Of a stretch of 5,211 nt of DNA, positions 1 through 5,211 are shown piece after piece. Source of the stretch: Methanobacteriota archaeon (GTDB lineage: Archaea > Thermoplasmatota > Poseidoniia > Poseidoniales > Poseidoniaceae); the NCBI GenBank assembly GCA_002714305.1, contig PAWY01000010.1:12650-17860 (forward strand). The letters are read 5' to 3'. The translations under genes and the position numbers were made by a program. Under the pieces are notes generated by a model. The model made no database searches. It saw only the letters and a program-made list of their open reading frames with translations, and was not told where the DNA came from. Positions within the stretch are counted from its first letter, which is position 1, and every line of letters starts with the position of its first letter.

Positions 1-284
1 ATGGCGCACGTCTGGTTGGCTGTATAACTCGGCTTCTGGTTGGTTTGGAAGTATTCACCGGTTGGATTGCCAAGTTCGTCTTGTGCGGTTGCGCCACAAT
101 ACAAATTCGTAAACATCGGTTCGCCGTTGGCCGTTGGAACAAACCCCGAGTTGGAGATCCAGAACAGACCGCTGCTCAGTCCGAGAATGATGGAAAAAAA
201 GAGGATGATGTAGAGCCTCGTCAGCGTTGTGTCGTCCTTAGGCAGGTCAAGATTGACAACGATTTTCTCTTTTTTACGCGCCAT
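1..284 (-). CDS. Unrecognised single-pass membrane-anchored protein, N-terminal part (cut by window edge)
   Basis: The first 94 residues of a protein run off the left edge of the window with no stop in frame. It starts MARKKEKIVVNLDLPKDDTT, a charged cytoplasmic tail, followed by one hydrophobic span at about residues 24-44 (LYIILFFSIILGLSSGLFWI). A polar segment rich in Asn, Thr and Gly follows and should lie outside the cell. That outer part has Cys63 and Cys93 and a possible N-glycosylation sequon, NQT, at 90-92. The span begins after a 23-residue polar tail and lacks a clear class III (prepilin) processing site, so it looks like an uncleaved anchor rather than a pilin. The start is well supported: GGGGTGA lies 6 bases upstream and overlaps nothing but the spacer after the FlaJ-like stop, 13 bases away. 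By position it is probably an accessory or filament-base component of the same machine, as ArlF/ArlG-like proteins are in archaella. I cannot assign a family from this fragment. Confidence 0.82.
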   Translation of the reverse strand, partial: MARKKEKIVVNLDLPKDDTTLTRLYIILFFSIILGLSSGLFWISNSGFVPTANGEPMFTNLYCGATAQDELGNPTGEYFQTNQKPSYTANQTCA

Positions 285-290
285 TGAACC

Positions 291-297
291 TCACCCC
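291..297 (-). promoter_or_regulatory. Shine-Dalgarno site of the membrane-anchored protein gene
   Basis: The stretch GGGGTGA begins directly after the TAG stop of the FlaJ-like gene and is followed by GGTTCA and the ATG at 284. Its placement in a 13-base spacer supports translation of the two genes from one transcript. Confidence 0.65.
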
Positions 298-1317
298 CTA
301 CATCTCTTGCTCCTTGCTGCTCGTCCACACCAGAATGGCGTAGGCGATGTGAATCATTGGGATGAAGCCCAAAACGATGCCATAGAGCATGCCTTCACTC
401 ATCTGAGCACCCGAACCTGAAACCCAGAACATAATGACCAACATGACGATCAAAAACAGAGGCATAGCGACGGCGACCACAATGTAAGACTCGGCCAAAA
501 GGGCAATTGATTCAAGGAATTGCCCAAGGCGCGTTCGGTTTTCACGCATGTAGTGCTCGGCACGGTTCAAGAAGAAGAGTTTGAGTTGGCCACCTGCGGT
601 AAGGGTTCCGACCATTCCTTGGAAAAATTCGGTCAGCCAAACCGAAGCGGCCCGATCAACGCTCATTTTCATCGCCGTGATCAAGTCGTATCCAAGGAGC
701 GTGACGTCGCGGTAAATCATGGCTGCATCGTCAGCAACGTCCCCGTAGATGTCCTTGTTCATGGCGAGTGAACGGAAAATCTTCGACGGAGTGGCGTTGG
801 CGGCTGACATGGCAGCGGTGTAGGAAGCAGCGTAAGGGAGGTACTTCTCGATCATGTCTCCACGGCGAGTCGCTTCTCGAGCTGCGCCACCCTTGTTGTA
901 GCGGAAGGCAGCGTAAGGGATCACAAGACCGCCAAGGGCGACGATAAGGACCTTCAACGCTGGCGGGAAAACTTGGAGAGCGTATTCTGGGCAGCCATTT
1001 CCGGGAAGAGCTGGATTCACCAAATCGGGGTTCCAATACTCCCATTCAAAACATGGATTGGCGGTAGCTGAATCTTGTATGCTCTCGTAGAAGGCGATGA
1101 CGCCGATGTCGGGGATGAAAAAGACAGCAACGAAGGCCCAAGACATCAGCGTGATGGCGATGGATGTCACGATGACGGTGGAGAGGTACACTTCAGGCAT
1201 CATGCCCATGGAACCTTTGACGAGGTTCGCTGAGAGCTCTTTGTCAGCTCGAGCACGCTTTTTGACAAAGGGCCCGAGGAGCCGATTGCAGATGCGTTGC
1301 CATGCTGTCAAGTCCAT
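298..1317 (-). CDS. FlaJ/TadC-type membrane platform protein with a single T2SF domain
   Basis: This is the membrane platform partner of the FlaI-type ATPase, the integral core around which type IV filaments assemble. Its 339 residues show spans near 45-68, 117-138, 275-299 and 308-331. A basic cytoplasmic N-terminus (LLGPFVKKRARADKE, 13-27) resembles the start of archaeal FlaJ. A cytoplasmic T2SF domain of about 156-272 includes EKYLPYAASYTAAMSAANAT and continues into span 3. Archaeal FlaJ proteins are typically about 500-560 residues with two such domains, so this one is about half size, closer to TadB/TadC layout. The loop between spans 1 and 2 (about 69-116) should be outside the cell; it is rich in Pro, Asn and aromatics and holds Cys89 and Cys109, a plausible disulfide. 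The start at 1317 is supported by GGTGAT 3 bases upstream. The gene follows the ATPase by 27 bases and precedes the next gene by 13, so the three are probably co-transcribed. Its membership of the secretion F family is fairly sure; its exact subfamily is not. Confidence 0.85.
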   Translation of the reverse strand: MDLTAWQRICNRLLGPFVKKRARADKELSANLVKGSMGMMPEVYLSTVIVTSIAITLMSWAFVAVFFIPDIGVIAFYESIQDSATANPCFEWEYWNPDLVNPALPGNGCPEYALQVFPPALKVLIVALGGLVIPYAAFRYNKGGAAREATRRGDMIEKYLPYAASYTAAMSAANATPSKIFRSLAMNKDIYGDVADDAAMIYRDVTLLGYDLITAMKMSVDRAASVWLTEFFQGMVGTLTAGGQLKLFFLNRAEHYMRENRTRLGQFLESIALLAESYIVVAVAMPLFLIVMLVIMFWVSGSGAQMSEGMLYGIVLGFIPMIHIAYAILVWTSSKEQEM

Positions 1318-1320
1318 GCT

Positions 1321-1326
1321 ATCACC
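1321..1326 (-). promoter_or_regulatory. Shine-Dalgarno site of the FlaJ-like gene
   Basis: GGTGAT lies 3 bases (AGC) before the ATG at 1317, inside the 27-base spacer after the ATPase stop. It matches the 16S 3'-end complement and fixes the FlaJ-like start. Confidence 0.65.
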
Positions 1327-1344
1327 GTGCCTGGTTGCGCCGCC

Positions 1345-2868
1345 TCACTTCAACCCGTCCACGCGAGCCATAATTTCGTTGGGTCGAACGTAATACTCTG
1401 TAACGATTTGAGAAACTTGGTCTGCCTTGCGGATGTCGTTCAACACCATCCATTCCAAAATACGCTTGCGTGTTCTCAATTCACGGCGCATTTCTTCCTG
1501 GCTGTAGTTGATTTTGACCATGATTTTCTCAAGAACATACGACTTTCCACTGAAAACGAAATCGTCGTTGGTGACGTCCCATCGGAACACTTCGTTGGTG
1601 ATGACTTCCATTGAGTTCGGGTCGATACCAACAATTTCCACCACTTGCTTTGTTCGACGCACACGGCGGCCGTTGATACGGGTTTGAATCTGAATGGAAC
1701 AGGCTTCAAGAGCGGGCAAAAGCACACGGGGGATGTCGATCGGTTTGTTCTCCAATCGGTGAACAAGGGAGGGGACTGAGTCGGCGTGGACCGTTGAGTA
1801 AGCGCAGTGTCCCGTGGCCATGGCTTGGAACAAAACATAGGCCTCTGCACCACGAATTTCACCCACAATGATGTATTCGGGCCGCTCACGTAACGCTGCT
1901 TTCAGCAATTCGAACTCACCGATTACACCCTCGTCGTTCTCACCACCAAACCCTTGCCGAGTCAACCCCGGGACCCAGTTGGGTTGCGGAATGTTGACTT
2001 CACGGGTGGATTCAATGGAGACAATTTTCATCTGCCATGGAATGAAAATGCACATGGCGTTCAGAGTGGTTGTTTTTCCGGAAGCCGTACCGCCCACGAA
2101 GAGCATCGGGACTTCGTTTTGGAACGCAATCCAAAGGTAAGCCACCATCAATGAGGACATGGTTCGGAACGCCACAATGTCAGCCGGTGAGAACGGGTCA
2201 TCCTTGAACCGTCGAATACAGAAGGCAGAACCGCGAGTTGAAATCTCGTGCCCCAATTTCATGACGATACGGGAACCGTCCATCAGCGTCGCGTCGAGCA
2301 ACGGCTCAGCCACGGAAATGTGCTTACCACAGCGTTGAGCGAGTTTGATAACATAGGATTCGAGTTCCTCGTCGGTCTCCCAAACGCAAGTCGTCTCCAC
2401 CGATTCGAACTTGCGGTGGTAAGCAAAAATTGGGACGTTGGTTCCGTCGAGGGAAACGTCCTCAACGTTGACGTCGTTCATCAAAACGTCCATTTTACCG
2501 TAGCCGATAAGGTCCCTTCGAAGATAATAGAAGAGTTTGGACTTGGATTTTTTATTGATTTTCATGCTGTAGGATTTGATGACCTTGTCCATCGCCGTTC
2601 GGACATAAGCTTCTGGATTGGAATCAATTTCTTCGATGTTTGCGGTCAACGACCGGATGAAAATATCCATGATTTCATCGCGTTGTTCCTGTTCTTTCTT
2701 GGTCAACGGTGGTTCGATGATTTGGTAAATGATGTTCAGCGTTTGCTTGTCTCGAACGATGCGGGCAAAGGCATGCGGAGGCATGACTGGGTACTTGTCC
2801 AGTTCATCGTATTGCGCTCGTTGTCGGGCTCGCTGCCTTCCGCCGCCACCGCCTTTTTTTCTTGCCAT
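1345..2868 (-). CDS. FlaI/ArlI-type (type II/IV secretion) ATPase of an archaeal type IV filament system
   Basis: This is a cytoplasmic hexameric motor ATPase of the GspE/VirB11 superfamily that energises filament assembly or secretion through the FlaJ-type partner encoded just downstream. Numbered from the Met at 2892, the N-terminal domain carries the archaeal FlaI signature (VNVEDVSLDGTNVPIFAYHR, 141-160). It is followed by RGSAFCIRRF (220-229), Walker A GGTASGKTT (267-275, Lys273), an Asp-box region SIESTREVNIP (292-302, Glu294), Walker B YIIVGEIRG (340-348, Glu345) and His box GHCAYSTVHADS (361-372, His369). All catalytic elements are present. The box usually reads ED; here it reads ES. 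The frame allows a Met at 2892 (515 aa), but I prefer 2868 (507 aa, MARKKGGGGG), which has GGTGA two bases upstream; 2892 has no such motif. Residues 10-27 form a Gly/Arg-rich, probably disordered tail. The FlaJ-like gene starts 27 bases after the stop. Archaellum versus pilus use cannot be told from this gene alone. Confidence 0.95.
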   Translation of the reverse strand: MARKKGGGGGRQRARQRAQYDELDKYPVMPPHAFARIVRDKQTLNIIYQIIEPPLTKKEQEQRDEIMDIFIRSLTANIEEIDSNPEAYVRTAMDKVIKSYSMKINKKSKSKLFYYLRRDLIGYGKMDVLMNDVNVEDVSLDGTNVPIFAYHRKFESVETTCVWETDEELESYVIKLAQRCGKHISVAEPLLDATLMDGSRIVMKLGHEISTRGSAFCIRRFKDDPFSPADIVAFRTMSSLMVAYLWIAFQNEVPMLFVGGTASGKTTTLNAMCIFIPWQMKIVSIESTREVNIPQPNWVPGLTRQGFGGENDEGVIGEFELLKAALRERPEYIIVGEIRGAEAYVLFQAMATGHCAYSTVHADSVPSLVHRLENKPIDIPRVLLPALEACSIQIQTRINGRRVRRTKQVVEIVGIDPNSMEVITNEVFRWDVTNDDFVFSGKSYVLEKIMVKINYSQEEMRRELRTRKRILEWMVLNDIRKADQVSQIVTEYYVRPNEIMARVDGLK

Positions 2869-2870
2869 GG

Positions 2871-2875
2871 TCACC
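2871..2875 (-). promoter_or_regulatory. Shine-Dalgarno-like site of the FlaI-type ATPase
   Basis: GGTGA lies two bases (CC) before the ATG at 2868. GGTGA is the distal part of the archaeal anti-SD complement AGGAGGTGATCC, so the close spacing is still compatible with pairing. The alternative ATG at 2892 has no comparable motif. The same GGTGA core precedes both downstream genes. Confidence 0.5.
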
Positions 2876-2913
2876 AACGCCCTCGATTGCATTCTGCTAC
2901 AACATCTCCCCGA

Positions 2914-2919
2914 CTATAA
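2914..2919 (-). promoter_or_regulatory. Weak TATA-box-like element upstream of the ATPase operon
   Basis: TTATAG (in the context GTGTTATAGTC) is the most TATA-like hexamer in the 118-base gap before the ATPase. An archaeal start site about 25 bases downstream would fall near 2892, leaving a short leader before the ATG at 2868. The match is weak and no clear BRE purine stretch precedes it, so this is a tentative promoter for the three-gene filament operon. Confidence 0.25.
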
Positions 2920-2963
2920 CACTTGGGTGGAAATCGCTCGCAAAACGCTCTGCTGTGGCGAAT

Positions 2964-2985
2964 TCCGTTCGTGCGAGTGAACGGA
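2964..2985 (-). other. Perfect 7-bp inverted repeat (hairpin) just after the kinase stop
   Basis: TCCGTTC and GAACGGA form a perfect 7-bp stem around an 8-base loop (ACTCGCAC on the minus strand). It begins one base after the kinase TGA at 2989-2987. There is no T-rich tract after it, so it is not a classical terminator. It could mark a transcript 3' end or a processing or stability element between the kinase and the filament operon. Confidence 0.35.
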
Positions 2986-2986
2986 T

Positions 2987-3541
2987 TCAAACGGCAAGAA
3001 TTTCCTCAAGCCAACCCTTGCATCTGGCTTGGAATTTCTCCAAGTTCACGTCGTTTTGGAGAACATCATCGGCCTCGGCGATCAAGCGGTCAAGTCCCCA
3101 GCCTCGCTCTCGTTCGTTTCGCGTTTCGAACGCTGCACGGTCGCCATCTTCCGACCGGCCACGATGGAGGATTCGCTGGAACCGAAGTTCGCTCTCAGCC
3201 TCAATCGCCACGGTGCGGTAGGTTTCTCCCCAACGCGCTGAAAAAACGGCATCCTCTGCTGTTCCCCGTAGCCCTTCAATAAGCACCAAGGGGTGGTCGG
3301 TGAGGAGTTCATCGACTCGGTCACACAAGCGTACGGCTAAGACGTCTTCACCGTGCTCTGCACGCAGCGAGGCAGCCACTTGACCAAACACATGAGGCGC
3401 TTCCACCAATCCTTGGGAGCGCACTTCCGCACGGACCATGTCGCCCATGGAAACGATAGGGACGCCAGATTGCGCAAGAACGGCAGCAAATTCACCTTTG
3501 CCAGAGCCGGGCATTCCGCAGACTGCCACCACTTGAGCCAT
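2987..3541 (-). CDS. UPF0200 / dephospho-CoA kinase-like P-loop nucleotide kinase
   Basis: This is a predicted soluble 184-residue P-loop protein of the archaeal UPF0200 group, related to dephospho-CoA and nucleoside monophosphate kinases; the true substrate is not established. The Walker A loop GMPGSGKG is at residues 9-16 with Lys15. A following VSMGDMVR motif (30-37) is typical of the family. A hydrophobic strand LVLIEGLRG (85-93) takes the Walker B place. An Arg-rich lid-like segment runs about 119-147 (LRFQRILHRGR, then RNERERGWG), and the tail is I/L-x-A-D-x-x-x-x-N-D (154-164). The frame opens 33 bases earlier at 3574, but the added residues are Gly/Ser-rich and unlike the family. The Met at 3541 follows GGAGGT by 6 nt and gives the expected length with the Walker A near the N-terminus, so I chose it. 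It lies between the permease and the pilus-type genes. Nothing in the sequence ties its function to either. Confidence 0.87.
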   Translation of the reverse strand: MAQVVAVCGMPGSGKGEFAAVLAQSGVPIVSMGDMVRAEVRSQGLVEAPHVFGQVAASLRAEHGEDVLAVRLCDRVDELLTDHPLVLIEGLRGTAEDAVFSARWGETYRTVAIEAESELRFQRILHRGRSEDGDRAAFETRNERERGWGLDRLIAEADDVLQNDVNLEKFQARCKGWLEEILAV

Positions 3542-3547
3542 GAACGA

Positions 3548-3553
3548 ACCTCC
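3548..3553 (-). promoter_or_regulatory. Shine-Dalgarno site of the UPF0200-like kinase
   Basis: The minus strand reads GGAGGT, then TCGTTC, then the ATG at 3541. This is a full-strength match to the anti-SD sequence with 6-nt spacing. It decides the start against the upstream Met at 3574. Confidence 0.75.
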
Positions 3554-3597
3554 GTCGCCGCCGCTCAAGAACATACCCCCCTAATCGGAGCAGAAGT

Positions 3598-5211
3598 TCA
3601 GTTTGAGAACTCGGACCGGCCCCAGCGGTTGTCCATCAATTTCCAAAGCAAGGCGGAAGCAAAAATCAAGCCGATGGAAATGGCGATCATCCCCATGTAG
3701 CCCTGCTGGACCATGGATTCGTCGTACATTTGTGCGGTGGCCGCCAAACCGTCTTGGCTGGCCCGCTCCCACCAGTTGCCGTACAGGCTGACATCGCCTT
3801 GAGTGAACGAAAGAAGGAACAGCCCAAGCAAAGGAAGGACGGTCCCAATCCAAAACCAAATCATGATGGAGGCATCAAAGATTGCTTTGTTTGGCCGCAG
3901 TCCCATCAAGAAGGCGGTCAGGGCCACGATGTACACCGAATTGGCAAACATCACGATGATGCTGGTTGGAAGCGAGGCCCACTCATCGAGTCGCCACGCC
4001 ATTAATACGATGAAAATGAGGGAAATCCATGAGGTGGCAAGGAAATACACCACCACTTTGGCTCGAATGAGGTCCGGAACTTTTAGAGGAAGTCCATTCA
4101 TGAAATCGGGCGAATCCAGGATGGTCAACCACGAATAGAAATTGAAACCAAAGAATCCCAAAAACGGGGCATAGGAAAGGAGGTTGATGGGGATGGGAGC
4201 ATCTGCAAAATCCACGAGCCAAGCCATGCCCAACAGCACCAGGAGCGGTATGGCATAGGAAACGGTCATCTTTTTGATGGCCCCTGAGCGAAAGAGGTCC
4301 ACGAATTCTTTTGCCACAATGAGACGAATGTGCCCCCGGCCAAGGAAACCCAGACGGGCGTGAACCGGAGCCAGAAGGTCGCCGCGTTCGACCACGCTCA
4401 CGTCAAAGTCATCGAGGATCAGCAGCGAGGACACCAATCCGAGGCCCAACGAGAGGACCAATCCGAGAAGAATAGCGAGACCGCTTTGGCTTGATTGAGC
4501 AGCAAGGCCCCACAAGAGCATGTCGGCTGGAAGGAAGCCGACGCCAACGGCCACCCCGACGGCGACGATGAGCAGGGGGCCCACCACGGTGAACGGACGG
4601 CCTCGCAGCCAAAGCGAGGAGGCGAGGAAAGAGAGAGCCAACCCTTGTCCGAGGGTGGTGGCCATGGCCAACCAAGTCCAAGGAAGTGAGCTCCAAAGAA
4701 GGGGTGTGCGAATGCCAGCCACGCCGTCGAGGAGAATGCCCAACGCCATGCCGGCGATGATAGGGGTGAGTATGAGAAGAACATAGAACAGCAAGTCCTT
4801 GACGAAGTAGGCGAAATGCGCCATGGAGTTGGGGAGTGGTTGGAGAGCAGGGGCGGCGAGAAGGAAATTCTTGGTGCCCGTGCGCCGGACGATGGCATCG
4901 CGACCCATGAAGGCAAAGGTCCCCATTCCCAGCGAGAACATGAACATCGGCAGGTGGAGTGCAAATCGCAATTCTTGCCAGGTAAAGGTCTTCGAATCCA
5001 AGTCCGAGGATTGAGCCGTTGAATCGCCCACCAAAAACTGCAAACCGATGGTTGAGATGGCAGTGACCAATGTCAAGAGAAGGGGGAAGAGAACCATCTG
5101 TCGTTTCTTGGCGAATTCAACGCTCTTTCTGGCTTCCTCAAGAAACATGACCCTGAAGGTGGCCGAAAACGAGGACCATCCACGAAGCGGTTCGCTGAGA
5201 ACAGCACCGTG
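3598..5211 (-). CDS. ABC-2-type transporter permease-like multi-spanning membrane protein (5' end probably beyond window)
   Basis: This is a very hydrophobic protein with about 12 predicted membrane segments, so it acts in the cytoplasmic membrane. Counting from the Met at 5148, spans fall near residues 19-40, 65-83, 116-140, 153-178, 186-206, 222-245, 295-313, 325-345, 364-386, 394-415, 424-448 and 485-503. It looks like two similar halves. Each begins with an amphipathic segment bearing a charged E/KE motif (EEARKSVEFAKKRQ; AKEFVDLFRSGAIKK) followed by a first span, as in ABC-2 exporter permeases. No ATPase gene is visible; it may lie upstream. The Met at 5148 gives 516 residues, but it has no well-spaced ribosome binding site (AGGG only 2 nt away). 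The frame is open to the edge, and the preceding residues (FSATFRV) align with the start of the second half (GRGHIRL), so I favour a start outside the window. It ends 56 bases before the kinase gene and has no cysteine from the Met at 5148 onward. The substrate is unknown; the family call is moderately sure. Confidence 0.7.
   Translation of the reverse strand, partial: HGAVLSEPLRGWSSFSATFRVMFLEEARKSVEFAKKRQMVLFPLLLTLVTAISTIGLQFLVGDSTAQSSDLDSKTFTWQELRFALHLPMFMFSLGMGTFAFMGRDAIVRRTGTKNFLLAAPALQPLPNSMAHFAYFVKDLLFYVLLILTPIIAGMALGILLDGVAGIRTPLLWSSLPWTWLAMATTLGQGLALSFLASSLWLRGRPFTVVGPLLIVAVGVAVGVGFLPADMLLWGLAAQSSQSGLAILLGLVLSLGLGLVSSLLILDDFDVSVVERGDLLAPVHARLGFLGRGHIRLIVAKEFVDLFRSGAIKKMTVSYAIPLLVLLGMAWLVDFADAPIPINLLSYAPFLGFFGFNFYSWLTILDSPDFMNGLPLKVPDLIRAKVVVYFLATSWISLIFIVLMAWRLDEWASLPTSIIVMFANSVYIVALTAFLMGLRPNKAIFDASIMIWFWIGTVLPLLGLFLLSFTQGDVSLYGNWWERASQDGLAATAQMYDESMVQQGYMGMIAISIGLIFASALLWKLMDNRWGRSEFSN

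Noticed and set aside
153..284. Class III (prepilin-like) signal peptide in the membrane-anchored protein
   Set aside because: The hydrophobic span starts only at about residue 24, after an acidic stretch, and there is no clear basic-Gly/Ala cleavage site directly before it.
2869..2892. Longer ATPase start at 2892 adding 8 residues
   Set aside because: No ribosome binding site precedes it. It remains possible as a leaderless start because the weak TATA-like element is about 25 bases upstream, so the choice is not certain.
2248..2919. Plus-strand open frame of 223 codons opposite the ATPase N-terminal half
   Set aside because: It lies antisense to a gene with unmistakable FlaI motifs, has no recognisable domain, and its composition (runs of Val, Asp, Phe, His) fits mirrored coding sequence. 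The other plus-strand frames are dismissed for the same reason.
3542..3574. Longer kinase start at 3574 adding 11 residues
   Set aside because: The added residues are Gly/Ser-rich without family likeness, and the GGAGGT site sits inside them, correctly spaced for the ATG at 3541.
4419..4964. Minus-strand alternate frame of 181 codons inside the permease gene
   Set aside because: It overlaps the permease in another frame and has a Ser/Pro/Trp/Cys-rich composition typical of out-of-frame translation. The permease frame is the coherent membrane protein.
5138..5211. End of an upstream ABC ATPase gene overlapping the permease start
   Set aside because: The two other minus-strand frames there read as Cys/Ser/Arg/Pro-rich sequence without ATPase-like ends, whereas the permease frame continues sensibly to the edge.

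Overview
The window reads as a short, gene-dense stretch of an archaeal chromosome. All five recognisable genes lie on the minus strand, so transcription runs from high to low coordinates. The archaeal assignment rests on three things. The secretion ATPase is of the archaeal FlaI/ArlI type. The small P-loop kinase-like protein resembles UPF0200, a family typical of archaea. Four start codons are preceded by motifs (GGTGA or GGAGGT) complementary to the archaeal 16S rRNA 3' end. Base composition is moderate rather than strongly AT- or GC-rich. A mesophilic euryarchaeote, for example a Marine Group II (Poseidoniales)-like lineage, would fit, but the window contains no marker that proves it.

Layout in order of transcription. 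(1) 5211-3598: a polytopic ABC-2-type permease-like protein whose frame stays open to the window edge, so its N-terminus is probably cut off. (2) 3541-2987: a UPF0200 / dephospho-CoA-kinase-like P-loop protein with a near-perfect ribosome binding site. (3) 2986-2869: an intergenic stretch of about 118 bases with a 7-bp hairpin directly after the kinase stop and a weak TATA-like element. (4) 2868-1345: a FlaI-type secretion ATPase. (5) 1317-298: a FlaJ/TadC-type membrane platform protein with only one T2SF domain. (6) 284-1: the N-terminal 94 residues of a single-pass membrane-anchored protein that I do not recognise, cut by the left edge.

The last three genes are separated by 27 and 13 bases and form a clear operon. 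The ATPase and platform protein are the conserved engine of an archaeal type IV filament (pilus or archaellum-like) or a related secretion machine. The third protein, anchored in the membrane with a domain outside it, is a good candidate for a system-specific component. No ArlH and no pilin with a recognisable class III signal peptide is visible, so the filament type cannot be decided here. The kinase and the permease are probably housekeeping neighbours. The plus strand carries only open frames that mirror the minus-strand genes. No RNA genes, CRISPR arrays, insertion sequences or long repeats were found.
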